Made by a program: the position numbers and the translations under genes. From Coix lacryma-jobi var. lacryma-jobi (taxonomy: Eukaryota > Streptophyta > Magnoliopsida > Poales > Poaceae): a stretch of 64,000 bases of DNA. The first letter of the stretch is position 1. Each line of letters starts with the position of its first letter. Below the pieces are notes generated by a model. That model had not been told where the DNA came from. It ran no database searches and saw nothing but the letters and a program-made list of their open reading frames with translations. This document shows, in pieces, positions 43,755-56,705 of this stretch. The stretch covers positions 4,460,252-4,524,251 of the forward strand of contig CM019825.1 in NCBI GenBank assembly GCA_009763385.1, in the 5' to 3' direction.

Positions 43755-46478
43755 CATACCAGCGCATTCAAATTTCAAGTACCACTGAGCATATACGGAG
43801 TAGCATTTTGCAATACCTTGTAAACTGCAATTCAGATAATGAACAAACGAAATGGTAAGTCATCATTAAGCTCGTATAACAATCTGGTTATGGCAAGTAT
43901 TCATGTCTTAGCCCAGCAAATTTAGAATTGGTAAGATCATTAGTTTATATTGCTTATTTCTATTTGTTAAAATATTTTAAAAAGAGGTGAGGGTGGTTGG
44001 TTGGTTAGGGGAATGGCACGGTCTTAGTGGCCTGCCGGCCTACATTTGTTTTCTTACCCTCTACTTCTTCCCAGCTGAATGGTAGTATGTACGTGATTTC
44101 ACTATTATTTGAGCATTACCAAAATAATTATGGAATATTAGTTATGATGTACAAACTATTTGACAGCGATGGCAGCCGCCAGCACATGATATTGTTTGGT
44201 TGTTTAAAATTTATTTTGCAAGCCACTCTTTCAGTGCTAAGGCAAGGGTCATTATTGTCACGTGGGCAAGTTATCATCTCTATCCCACCAAACAAACATA
44301 GAGGTTTGAATCAACGGATTGAACCTATAGCATGTGAATTTTTGCATGATCTCCAGGAACAAGAATATGACTTTGGTTTGTAGGCAAATGAACTTGCGTG
44401 AAGATCAAGGTATGAAGAGCTTGAGATGAGATATGTTGGCCCCGCTACTCAGTCGGCTTGGAACAGAGATCACCATCAGGAATTTTAGCAGAGAGATCAA
44501 AGAAGCAGAAAAGAAAAACAAAAATCTTTATATTTTGGAAGGTTGATAGTTCAAGTACTGGCAATAGTTGTTTTGGAAAAACACACATTAAACATTCAAA
44601 CAAAATTATTGAGGCTAACCCACAGTCCAAGTTGTAAATCAATATCCCAATTATAAAAACACTCTCCAATTTATTGATTTTTTTGTCACAAATCATCTTA
44701 AATTAAATCAAACTCTATCTATCCATACCAGTTCTTTTGAGCCATTTGAATATACCAAAAAAATGCACCCAGACCATGAACATTGTAAGACATCATACCA
44801 AAAATATACCCAGACCAGCAAGCATTGTAAGGCATCATACCTTGGATGGAATGCATTTTGGTATAGTAGTAGAACTTCTATCAACTTTCTTCTCTAGTGT
44901 TTGCAAATAAAGCCTCTGCATCTATTTCCCCTGCCTCAGAAGCATCTGCAGCGTGTTTTTCAAAAATTGAGGAAAAAAAATATCACTGGATGTCTGGATC
45001 CTCAGCCCATAGAATACATAATCCATTGTACCCATGTCTTATCGCAGGTACTTTGGCTAACATTAACACATAATGCTACGGTAAACAAACCTTTCATACT
45101 TCTCTCAAACATTTAGCAACTTTTTCCACAGGGTCGTCCTCAGTATGCTCAATTAATGCTAGAAGGCTAGAAAAACTATTATATTTTAAGCTCTAAAATG
45201 ACTGTCCTCATTCTGTCTAGAAATCAAATATTACCATGTACTTATCATAACGCATCCGGTGCTGAAAAAAGAAGTGCAATATCTTTTTTAAAATGTGGAT
45301 GAAATCATGAACATGAGACCTCAAGGGTGATCTTTTAAAAGAGCAAACTACATATTGTACTATGTAAACATTTTGTTGCCAACCAATTAACTCTTACAAC
45401 TGACCAATAATGTTCTTGCATTGCAGGCAAAAATCAATTCCAAACAAACAACTTTCATAGAACTAATTGAGCTATATCGATGCAACCGTGTCATCATAGA
45501 ACTTGCTGAGTAATTCGTGCTCCACCATAATCAGCAACCACCGTAACACCAGTTTGATATGATAATTTCCCTGCCTCTTCATTAATCCACATTGTAAAAA
45601 GAACTATAAAAGTGCAAATTGGAAGATAAATCTTACGGCATCGCATGTGATAACCAAGAACCAACTATGAAGAGAAATAAACATATCACCATGACTATAA
45701 AAGGGAAACTTTGATGATCATATTTATCGGTAGGTCACAGATATCTGAAGATGCAGTTCAGATAATTCAAAATATGTATTTGTGAATTACACTTCTCCAG
45801 TAAAAGATGAATTAGTAGATGAACATGCAAATAATGAATAAGTAGGCACCTCTATTCCATTGATGGACTCTGGATCCTTCTTCTTCTTCTTCTCCTTGGC
45901 TCTTGTAATGGTATTAAATCAATAATCAAGCAAGGAAACGACCCCTCCATGCCTTTTGTCTTTGGAGCCAAAAATTAATAGCCGAGTATTGATAACAATC
46001 AATTGATTTCTCATATGTATTTATGAAATTGCACAGTAGAGGATGTGTGGCCTTCACCACACTGCCAACTAAGGGCTTTTTTTTGCCTCGATTTTGTAGG
46101 AAAAATTTATCACATCACACATCACACCGTTAGTAATTTAACCACGTTGTGCAACAGCAGAGCAAAAGACTATTTACCAGGATGTCACAAAATTTTAACA
46201 GTTCTAGAATCTAAACTGCTAGTCAGTCACTTAAATATGGTGCTAGCGCTACCTGTTTCAGTTGTTTGCCTTGTTTGCTTGTTAGCCATGAGATTGAAAA
46301 ATCTATGTGACACTACAGATTCTTCAGACTTTGTTGGTTAGCTTGTTGTTCATGTGTTGCCCTGAAACAAAATTGATTGCCATTTTTTGAACTTTCCTGT
46401 TCAGCTGATAGTTAGTGCCTCCGTCTGAATCCTTCTCAAAAGAGGGTGCTACTGCTACTGCAGTAGTACTATACTATA
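43755..46478. other. AT-rich intergenic stretch, no gene
   Basis: Only short open frames without recognisable families. A small repeat with core CCCAGACCA and ATTGTAAG.CATCATACC occurs twice at 44765-44840. It may include introns or UTRs of an undetected gene, but no exon can be supported. Confidence 0.4.
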
Positions 46479-46718
46479 GGCCTTGTTCAGTTCGCGAAAA
46501 ATATGGTGAAATGTTACTGTAGCACTTTCGTTGTTATTTGACAAACTTTGTCCAAACATAACCTAACTAGACTCAAAAGATTCGTCTCGACATGAGCAGA
46601 CGAAAAGTACAATTAGTTATTTGTTTTACCTATATTAATGCTTCATGCATGCATCTAAAATAGGTACTGCTGCGCAAATATGAAATATTTGGGGAGATTT
46701 TGGAATCTGAACATGGCC
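46479..46718. mobile_element. MITE with GGCCTTGTTCAG ends (copy 2)
   Basis: 240 bp, ends GGCCTTGTTCAG and CTGAACATGGCC, ATA on both sides (46476-46478, 46719-46721). Same family as the copy at 2006. Confidence 0.8.
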
Positions 46719-46721
46719 ATA

Positions 46722-48635
46722 GTCGATCATAGCATTGCAATGGTTAACTGAATATTTTTCATGACTAGTTTAGAGTATTTGTTCCTATTAGTTCTAGCAC
46801 TGTATATTTCCTTTAAATCATTATTTTCTTGTGAAATATTTATTTTATTTGTCCAATAGTTAAAAGTTATAAGTGATATTTATTTTTATTTAGCATTCCA
46901 AATTAGTATTTTTTTCATTGACTTGCTCTGTGTAATCATACTGGAATTTTGTTATTTTTGATAGATGGCTAGGAAGAGACATTCTGTTTTGTTGAGGATG
47001 TCGAGCTTTGATGATTTAGAAGGCCATGATATAAAATGCTCAGTGCTCGTGGTTTCCAAGTGAGTAGGAGGCAGTGGGTCTGTTCCTATTAATATCTGTA
47101 GTTGATGAAAACCAAACAAATAAAATATTGAATTACATAATTACAATCAACAATAATGGAAATTGCAACCATCGAGCACTGCAATTGTAGTTTTAAGTAC
47201 ATGCAATTGTTGGTGTTCAACCATTATGCCTCATCATGTTCTCATTTTTCTGCTAGTTAATCTATATATTCTACAAGTATACACTATTTACCTGGAAACC
47301 ACTATATTATTCTGATATTTTTCAAAAAAAATAGCTAGGATATTTGCATTTTTATTTCGTTCACCCAATTATGGGGCTGGGCCTGGATATAAGTGAGGAC
47401 CAAAATGCTGGTAAAGCAAGGGGTGCTGATCATGTATTGCTGCAGGAGCATACAAGTGATTAGGTGCCTACTTGGAATTAGGAGTCAAGCTGTCTATTTT
47501 TGCCCACTGGAGCAGCTTCTTCCCTTTTTGTTCATTTTTGTGGCTGTTTCATTTCCCCTCATCTCCTTCTCCTTCCTTGCTCTGCTCTGGCGACAGGTGA
47601 TTCCAAAGTTTGCAAGGTTCATTGATTTTGCGTGCTTTGATTCCTGGAAATTTTTGTTGTTAGGGTTCGCTCTCGTGTGATTTCTCGTCCCAGGACACGC
47701 TCGCGCCATCGTTGTCATGTGCGGCACCCACCAAACCTCGTTGATTAGTCGTTTTCCATTTCGAGATCACGCGGCTGCCCGCTGATCATGAGGCCTGACA
47801 TCCGCACCTCCACGGGCTGAGGCCGACGATTTGTCTAGAGGTCAGGTTTTCAGTTTATTGCAAGGATCTGTTGATTTATGTGTTGGAGATCTGTTGTTCA
47901 ATGCCATGTCCTAGTATTGCAACTGGCTGCTATCGTGTAATTTCCCTGTCCTGGTGTTGGCTGAAGTAGGAGCTAATGTTGTGGAGCTGGAATGGTGATT
48001 GTCTGCCAACTAGGCCATCCATCCATTGTTTGCATCTGCCATTCGCTCAGACACAGGTGCAAGTAAATCTTATTCTATTCCAATCGGAGGACACTAGTAA
48101 CTAGGATGGGGGCTAGGCGTTGCTATCGCTTGAGATTTGCTCTTCTCTGCTGCTGTCAGCAGATCTCTCCCTGCTTGTTTCCCCTTGCTCTCAACAGGAA
48201 CATTGAATTGAGTTCTAGTTGGTTCCATTGTCGTGATTAGCTAGCTGGTTTCTCTTGCCTTGGGTATTTAATTAGGCACAACAAGTGATCGTTGTTGTCA
48301 GGAACAGGCACTAATGAAGAAGATCCATTTCTATACTTCTAGGTGCATCAAAATTTAGAAGGAAGTAGCTGGATCCATTTTTTATCTTGAACTTCTACCT
48401 ATTGTGGTGTCCTTTTTCTTTCTAGAATAAAAAAAAATTAAGGACCTGAGGAAGGAAGACATCAACCATGTATGATTACATAATTGGTAGGCATTTAATT
48501 TAGGACCATGTATTTCTATAAAAGATTCAATTACATAATTACAATCAGTTATAATGTAAATTGCAAGTATCCAACATTGTAATTGTAGTTTTGAGCGGTA
48601 TATGCAATATGTGTGTTCAAGCATTGTGCCTCGTT
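46722..48635. other. Intergenic stretch with a dispersed duplication
   Basis: No gene recognised. A segment of about 120 bp at 47115-47235 (TTACATAATTACAATCA, CAATTGTAGTTTTAAG) recurs diverged at 48528-48635. A 32-codon frame at 46965-47063 (MARKRHSVLLRM) has no recognised relative. The moderately GC-rich 47680-48060 could be a 5' UTR, but no CDS follows. Confidence 0.4.
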
Positions 48636-49030
48636 CTTTTGTTTTTTTTGTCCTTGTATTTTTATAGAAAAGATTGTTTCTTGTGATTTATGCCAATACA
48701 TACCATATTTTGTCCTTCTATCTATATAGATAAAACTGTTATTATGCATTTTTGATTGTTGCCAAACATTTTAGTTATTTGTCTTTGTCACTCCATATAT
48801 AAAAATTGTAATCTGTTACTTGTGAATTGTGCCAATACATAAAAGATTTTTGTCTTTGTCTTTCTATAGATAAAAATTGTATTCTGTTAATTGTGATTTG
48901 TGGCAACAAATATACCATCTTTTTGTCATTTTCTTTCTATAAAAAATTATAATCTGTTAACTCTGTTTGTGCCACACATACCATATTTTGTCTTTGTCTT
49001 TGTATAGAAAATAAATTTTAATATGTTAAT
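48636..49030. repeat. Divergent AT-rich tandem repeats
   Basis: About five units of 70-90 bp built on TTGTCTTTGTCTTTCTATAG, AAAATTGTAATCTGTTA and TGTGCCAA.ACATACC. A further unit stands alone at 49737-49830. Confidence 0.6.
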
Positions 49031-50209
49031 TGGATTAGGATAGTGACCGGAGGCGACGCTTGAGACAGACCTGAAGGCGAGCAAGAGCTTCCTGAACCAA
49101 AGAACACTGCATTTAGAGAGCTATGGGATGTCTTGTTTGTTGTGCTTTTCACCACCACAAGTAAACTGTACTTGCAGCTGGCTGATCTAAGTGGGATGTC
49201 AGTATCTGCTATTTGTTTAGAATGGACTTCTTGCAAAATTTTAATTTTTGGTCTGGATACCTTTACCTTTTGAATAGGTGTGACTTCTATACTTGCCTCA
49301 AATTCCATGTTTGACATCTATATGCATAGAATTTTGACATTTTTATCTTTGAACAATTGATCTCTCAGGAATATGAGAGGCATTGGAGTTGAGGGATGGA
49401 GGATCTGATTATCTTGGCAAGGGTGTTCTTAAGGTTAGTTGACTAGCCAATTTTTCCATTTCAGTCTTGGGGTATTATACTAGTTGTATTTGCCATGCAC
49501 CATAGTCATTCGTGCATCTAGTGGTCGTGGTTAAATTTATATAATAGAAATGTATCATCCACCTTTTTACTCGTGAGAAAATTGATTTGTGAAACTTATG
49601 TAAAGACTATGCTCGGTTTCTATTTTTTGAGTAATGCATATGAGGTTGCTTCACACTGAAGACATTCTTTCACTCGGTTCATTGCAGGTAAGGCCAATTT
49701 TCTGAGATCGGGATAGATTAGAAGAACTAGCTGAATGCAGAAAAATTATAATCTGTTAACCATGTTGTGTGCCAACACATACCACCTTTGTCCTTGTCTT
49801 TGTATAAAAATAAATTTTAACATGTTAATTATGATGAGGGATAGAAGCACCATTTATAAATTTTTTTGGTCCTTTATGTAGAAGCACTATTTTCTTGATT
49901 GCACATTTATAAGTAGTAAATTGCACACATAAAATACTGCAATTATGGTATCTGACATGTGTAATATGATTTTTGCTCTTTTCACCTACTATGAATCAGA
50001 CTTATAGTCCTTGTTCTTTCAAATTCCTTTGCAATCTGATTTTTGCTCTTTCCCCTACTATACGTGAGTAGAACAGAGCTTTTATCCTACTATAAATCTA
50101 TCTGATTAATCAGTGTCTCCAGTAATGGTTCACTGTCTGCTAATTGTTAAGGTAGAATAAAGAGGCAATTAACCATTTATTATGTTATTTGTGATTGTGT
50201 GAGCTCACC

Positions 50210-50530
50210 CCATTTATTTTGTATTTTTTGTGTTTTGTGTTGGGCCGAACCACATGTTTGTGATTATGTTGTTCTGGTGGAAAAAATATTGTTAATTGTT
50301 CTTCTCTAGAAAAAATGTATTCTATTTTCTATGTTAGTCGGATCTTATATTTGTGATTGTGTCGTTTTGGTGGAAAAAATTGTTAATTGTTTTTCTCTAA
50401 AAAATTGTATTATGTTATTTGTGTTAGTCTGACCTCATGTTTGTTATTGTGTCATTATGGTTGAAAAATATTGTTAATTATCCTTCTCTAGAAAGAAATT
50501 ATATTCTGTTGTTTAAATTAGCCTGATAGT
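50210..50530. repeat. Three tandem AT-rich repeats, unit about 115 bp
   Basis: Each contains TGTGATTGTGTCGTT.TGGT, GAAAAATATTGTTAATTGT and TTCTCTAGAAA..TATTCT. Non-coding; possibly the inside of an unrecognised DNA transposon. Confidence 0.6.
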
Positions 50531-51148
50531 TTATAACATGGTCCTTTATCTTGTTAGGTCTGTAGGATCACTTGCACAATTATAACTCAGATTGCAATTC
50601 AAACAGAGGTCAGCAACAGGTACAGAGACAAAATCTGTGTGCTATTTCATTTTAAAAACACATTATTCTGTCTGGCTAGATAAGGAAAAAACACATGAAT
50701 TTTCTTTCATGTACTGGGTTGCTTGTGTTTCATAGTCTGCCCAGATTTGGGTGTCAAGTGTCTAAAATCACACAGATTTTCATCTACTCAAATTTGTGTG
50801 TTTTTTAGGCACAAAAACACCCATGTGTTGCTGGTCCTAAAAACACAGGGTTTTAGCTAGACAGGCCCATCAAACAAACGAATACATCCTCACCGCTAGG
50901 CTACATCCGAAAATCCCCCACCAAAATCTTCATCCCTCAGATCCACAAAATCTACTCCACATTACTAAATGGAATCGAGCACACACCTTCCGCAGCACTT
51001 TGTGATGGGGAAGCGCGAGTTCACCAGAGCAATCGCCGCAGCACCGATGAAATCGCCTCCGCTTTATTCCTTGGATGGGCGTCACAGGACGCAGACATGA
51101 GGAAGAAGACGATTGAGAAGGGGAAATGAAAGGCTAAAAAATAAACAG
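50531..51148. other. Intergenic, no gene
   Basis: No coding exon identified. The bases just before 51149 (AAAATAAACAG) could be an old intron 3' end for the exonuclease fragment that follows. Confidence 0.35.
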
Positions 51149-51413
51149 GCGGTTCCTCACGCTCAAGTACCTCGGCTACGAGATCCAGACGGGGCACCAG
51201 CACCCCTTCGAGGACTGCGTCGCCGCCATGCGCCTCTACGGCAGGATGCGCGGGCAGCAGCACCACAGGGGCGGCGGCGACGCCGATGCGCCGGCGGCGA
51301 GCGCGGACCAGGCGTTCCCGGCGTGGAGGCAGCGGGAGCTGGAGCGCATGACGCCCGAGGAGCTCATCCGGCTCTCCACGCCAGACTACCACTGCTGGTG
51401 CCTCGATGCGTAG
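51149..51413 (+). pseudogene. RNA exonuclease 4-like C-terminal exon fragment
   Basis: Reads RFLTLKYLGYEIQTG, HPFEDCVAAMRLYGRM, a Gly/Ala-rich linker, then WRQRELERMTPEELIRLSTPDYHCW and a stop. This matches my memory of the C-terminal exon of plant REXO4-like DEDDh 3'-5' exonucleases, which trim structured RNA. The upstream exons with the first catalytic acids are not found nearby, so it is an isolated exon. When aligned on EDC, the His normally four residues before the last catalytic Asp appears to be Gln (HQHPFED). It was probably carried here by a DNA transposon; no clear element ends were found. Confidence 0.55.
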
Positions 51414-51854
51414 CTGGCCGCGACAAGACTTATTGGACATCTCCGGCACCGGCCGCGGGAGCCAGATCGAGCGCTTCGCGCCGGCGGGGAGGCGCGCTCA
51501 TCTGTGGCAGAGAATGGAGTGACGGCGACGCCCCAAGGAATGCGGCAGGCCACGCGGGGTCGGAGGGGAAGCAGGCAAGCTAGGCTCGCGCGCACCGCCA
51601 TTGCCGCCGCACAGATTTGGAGCTTGGATCTGGCGACATGATGAGGGATGGAAGGTGTCCGTCTCTGGAGTGTATTGGTTTGGGCAGCCAGAGAGTCGTG
51701 AGGTAGGAGAAAGAAACAGTGGGGAAATGATGAGCGCAATTCTCAAAGTGGGCCCTACAAGACAGAGAAAGAAATGGGGAAGGAGAGAGGAACACACCAT
51801 GCCGATGGGACGAACAAAAAAAAATCGTGTGTTGAAGATAAAAAAAACACACGA

Positions 51855-52056
51855 GTGTTACTTAGACTTTCTGTTGATAAACTTTGTCCAAACATGGACT
51901 AACTAGATTCAAAAGATTCGTCTCGATATGTACATACTAAAAGTATAATTACTTATTTTTTTAATTACATTTAATGTTTCATGCATAAAGCTAAAGATTA
52001 ATATAACGGGGAAGTTAGAAAAATTTGGAGAAAGTTGGGGAAACCTAAACAAGGCC
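51855..52056. mobile_element. Truncated MITE of the GGCCTTGTTTAG family (copy 3)
   Basis: Retains the internal GATTCGTCTCGATATGTACA signature and the right end CCTAAACAAGGCC. The left end is lost. Confidence 0.7.
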
Positions 52057-52140
52057 TTAATGAAGGTGGATGTCCAACGACTACGCCGTCTTCTCCGCCC
52101 GATCTCGAATGCCACAGTTGATCTCGGCGCCAGCGACATA

Positions 52141-52380
52141 GGCCATGTTTACTTTCCCCAAATTCCCCCAAATATTTCTAGATTCCCTGTCACATCAATC
52201 TTTAGATACATGCATGGAGTATTAAATGTAGGTAAAAAAAATAACTAATTGTACTTTTAGTATGTACATGTCGAGACGAATCTTTTGAGTCTAGTTGGGC
52301 CATATTTGGACAAAATTGTCAAATAACAACGAAAGTGCTACAGTGCAGAATCCAAATATTTCTCCAAACTAAACACACCC
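52141..52380. mobile_element. MITE of the same family, inverted (copy 4)
   Basis: 240 bp, starts GGCCATGTTTAC, ATA on both sides (52138-52140, 52381-52383). Its core reads TGTACATGTCGAGACGAATC, so it lies in the opposite orientation to copy 3, only 84 bp away. Confidence 0.75.
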
Positions 52381-52383
52381 ATA

Positions 52384-53337
52384 TACTCATTATGTGTGTT
52401 GCGTACAACGGGAGAAAGTGCGGCGGGTATGTCCTCGAGCACGGGATACACTCACTGTGCTCTCTCTCATCGTTGCTTTTGTCAACGGGGACCCCCACCC
52501 CCTCACCCCCCCACCACTCACACGTGTCACGGGGAATTTTCAGCCTATCCCCATCCCCCTCACGGGGGAATTTTTTCCCCTCATTTCTCATCCCATCCCC
52601 GTGAAGGTTCACGGGGAACAATTCTTCCCCATCCCCATCCCCGCTCGGGGATTTATCCCCGCGGGGATCCCTGTCCCCGAATCAGCAGTACTACATAAGA
52701 ACAAAATAGACACTTAGCAAAATAAAACAATAAATCTCAAATATACATAAGTAAATAACACATGATTTTAAATAATCAATAGATATACATATCCAATAAT
52801 TTATCATAATTCGTATTCAACATGATCTTGTATATGTACATAGAAAAATTGAACTTTCTTACGTGGCCTTAAGCATTTCGGGTCCCCACGGGAACGGAGA
52901 CGGGGACTGCATACCAACCCGTCCCCGTCATATCCTATGAGGATGATTTTTCCTCATTTAATTTCTCGTGGGGATAACATCTGTATCATCCCGTCCTCTA
53001 ATGGGTGAATTGCCCGCGAGGAATCGGGGAACGGGCCGTTGACATGTCTGCTCATCATGATTCATGAGTGGTGTTTTTGCAAAACTCCGGTTGGACAGAC
53101 GACTCTGTAGTTTTTTTAGTAAATACCCCTCAAACGGTTCGAATCAAACAAATCACCGGTGCCACCTTCACACGTGATGCGTGGGCCCTCGCTGTCATAC
53201 AGTTGGGAAAACCTCACGAAATCTCACGGCTCCCGCTCTCGATTTCGAAACACTCCTCCCCCCTCCCCACTTCCATTCCCCAAAACCAACCCCTCCGCTT
53301 CCCCTTCCTCCGCTCGCCGGCGTCCGCCCGCGGGGAG
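52384..53337. other. CCCCATCCCC-rich repeat and upstream region of the CAP-D2 locus
   Basis: 52480-53040 contains many variants of TCCCCATCCCCG and CGGGGA, a degenerate repetitive element common in grasses, with an AT-rich centre (52690-52860). 53060-53337 is the presumed promoter and 5' UTR of the condensin locus; it has AACGG at 53133-53137, the core of the plant mitosis-specific activator element, which may be chance. Confidence 0.4.
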
Positions 53338-54031
53338 ATGGCCCCGCCGTTCGTGTTCCCGTCGAGCCTGCAGGATCTGGAGCGGGATACCTACGGCGAC
53401 GGCGATGAGGAGCCCTCGCTCCGGCCGCAGAATCCCATCGCCGTCGCCACCCTCCGCGCCGCCGACCTCGAGGAGTTCGTCAAGGGTACGTGCCGCATCT
53501 CCCAGCTGCCGCTGTGTTTGTTGTTTGGTCGGGTTGTACCAGTCGTTAAGAATTCCTAGTTTTGGGATCAGATTCTGATCGTCGTTTGCTTAAAATTCAC
53601 TAGAATAGGGTTTTGGTGGACAGTAATGCTAGTCGGAGCTTCTGATTTGGATGTAGCTGGCAACCTGGCATCCCTATTTTTTTTCTCTCTTAAGCAATTC
53701 GGTGCGTGCACGTAAATGATTGAGTTTGAAGACAATTGCTCGCGGTCGCTTCCACAAAAGCGTTTGAGCTTGCTTGCAACCAATTTTGAAAACGGTGGTC
53801 TTGCAGTTGCTTTAGTATCTTACCGCACTAAACATGGCTGGGGTTAAGAAACTTGATCTGATTTCAGAAAAGGTGGGTGCGAGCAGCTAACAAGCTATAA
53901 GTTTTGCCTCAGCAGCCCTACATAACCCTGCTATCTTAATTATTCATAAATCTTTGTTCTCCATCTCATTAAACATTAGCAATCGCTTAATGGGAATAGA
54001 CCTTTCCCTTAATTTCCATGCTATAGTCTTA

Positions 54032-54372
54032 GGCCCCGTTTGGTACACCTCAGATTCACTATTCACTAGTGAAGCTGTTTTTTTAGAAAATAGCTTCATT
54101 AGCAGCTTCATAGGCGAAGCTGAGCTGTTTTGTAAAAAATATTTGGCAAAACAGCTTCACCAATAACTTTATGCATGGTTGGTAGAGAGAAACGAGGGTG
54201 TAAACTGTGAAAAGCTACTTTTTTTAGCTTCATCTTAGCTTATGCTTTTGTGAGAGGGGGAATAAAACAACTTCACGAGTGAAGCTGTTTTGGAAAAAAG
54301 TTGTTTGGCAAAAAAAAAACAAACAGCTCACAATAGCTCATGAAGCTGTTATGAGCTGTACCAAACAGACCC
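54032..54372. mobile_element. Tourist-like MITE in CAP-D2 intron 1
   Basis: 341 bp, ends GGCCCCGTTTGGTA and TACCAAACAGACCC, TTA on both sides (54029-54031, 54373-54375), as typical of PIF/Harbinger-derived elements. The interior is rich in GAAGCTGTTTT and its complement. Confidence 0.85.
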
Positions 54373-56705
54373 TTAGTATTGACAATGTTGGCTGTTCTAA
54401 CCTGTGGCAACGTACAATTAGAAATTTATTATTAAAAAATATAGAGATCTTGCTTGTTTCGGTGCTTTAGTTTTTTTGAATGAAATGTCTTGTTAAGTGA
54501 ACTGACTATTTTTCTTATTCTGATTCAAACTGAAGGTGTATCATTTGATCTTTCTGATAAGGAGCTCTTCTGCATTGAGGAACAGGAGGTGTTCGATGCC
54601 ATGTATTCTATTGTGCGTGAATTCAATTGCCTACCCCCAGCCTTAAGTTTAACATCGTTGAGACCTTGCGCTCCAACCTCAGTGTCCTTCTACCCAACAT
54701 AGACTCACTTTCCCGGGCATCCATGTCATCCCCTTCTGATACTACCCCAATCACTGATCGCATTGCCTCACACCGCAATGCCCTCAAGATCTACTCCTTC
54801 TTTCTCATTTCCATTGTTCTCACCGTGGAATCTGCTGCTGAAAGCTGCACAGGAGCTAAGGTGATTTTTCTGCAGAAGATAAAAATTTTCAGATTATTTA
54901 TACTCTGTTTTTTACTTGACTTTATTTTTTCATGATAATTTAGGTGACAACGCATGGTCGAAAGAAGAATCATGTATACGCTTGGAACTGGGAAGCCCAA
55001 AGAGGCAGGATCATGAGTCTACTCGCTAATTCTCTTGAAGCTGACCTTTCACTACTTTTTGGTCCTGGAGGAACTGATGAGCGATATCTCTCTTCGATTT
55101 CAAAGTAGGTTTCGGAACTGACTATAGTACTTTCCAGTTACCCACTTTTTGCAATGACATCACTTTCATAACATGTAGGTGTACTTTTGTCCTCTGTGAA
55201 AATCAAAATGTGTTAAAAGATGAGGATACAAGAAATGGCCTCTGCCGGATAATTGGAGCAATTGCCACGAAGCATCAGAGAATTTCTCAAATCAGTGCAT
55301 CTGTCTCACATCTGATCCACAAATTTGATTTCACAGTTCCTCATCTTGCAGAAGCCGTTGCTTCCGCGGAGAAAAAGTTTGGTGATGGAAGCCTCGCAAT
55401 TTCCCTGGTTAGGGAAATAGGTCGGGCTGACCCAAAAGAATACGTGAGAGATAGTGTCGGTGCTGATAATGTTGGTCAGATTCCCTCGTAGAACTTGCAG
55501 ACCGCTCCAAAGCTTATGTCAACCTCATCGGGTGGTTCTGATACCTCACTTTGGTGGTGAGTCATTATAAGATCAGAAATGCTCTTGTTGGAGTCTTGGG
55601 AAAAGCTGGCTGCAAAGGCTTTCAAGGATGTCGAGGGTGATAGCAACGCTCGGCTTCGAAGTAAGCAGGCTATGCTAGAGATTTTGATTGAGCGCTGTAG
55701 GGATGTGTCAGCATACACAAGGAGTCGTGTGCTTCAGGTGTGGTCTGAGCTTTGTGAAGAAAATTCTATCTCAATTGGCCTGTGGAATGAAGTGGCTTCA
55801 GTTGCTTCAGGGAGACTGGAGGACAAAAGTGCTATTGTGAGAAAATCAGCACTACAGCTTCTTATCACAATGCTGCAACACAACCCTTTTGGGCCTCAGT
55901 TAAGAACTGCAACCTTTGAGGCAACTCTAGAAAAGTACAAGGAAAAATTACAAGGAATGGAGCTTTCAAATCCAGACAAAGATGAGGTCGCAGACGATTG
56001 TTCGCCTGGTGAAGTGATCATGGGGCAAGATGAAAGTGTCAGCGATAGCTGTTTAGCATCAAGTCAGGATCAAAATGATCGTGATGCTACGATTGTGGAT
56101 ATACAAACTTGGAACAAATAAGAGCTTTAGTTGCATCACTTGAAGCTGGTCTGCGGTTTTCAAAGTGTATAGCTTCGTTAATGCCAATTCTTGTTCAGTT
56201 GTTGGCATCATCCTCAGCTACTGATGTTGAGAACACCATCCTTTTACTGATGAGATGCAGACAATTTCAGATCGAAGGATCAGAAGCAGCACTCAGGAAA
56301 ATGTTACCTCTGGTAATATCCCAAAAACTCTGACTGGTTTTTGTGCTTGTTATGTATATTTGTTAATATTCCTTGATCCTCTAAATTTTTCAGGTATTTT
56401 CTCAGGATAAGTCAATATATGAAGCAGTGGAGAGTGCTTTCATTACTTTATACACAAGGAAAAGCCCAACAGAAACGGCGAAAAGTTTGTTAGATCTTGC
56501 CATTGATTGTAGCATTGGCGACCTTGCTGCTCTTGAGAGCTTAGTTAGTTCCTTAGTTTCAAAAGCAGAAATTTCATCCAGCACGGTGCACCCTTGTTTC
56601 CCTATCAAATTTGCTTTTGCTACTGCTTTTGAATGTGATTATTTGTTCGTTCCAGCTAAAGTAATTGCACAGTGCTTTGATTAAACTATAATTCAGTTGC
56701 GAAGA

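Noticed and set aside
51113..51583. 156-codon plus-strand frame over the exonuclease exon
   Set aside because: Ala/Arg-rich shadow of the frame that reads the REXO4-like motifs.
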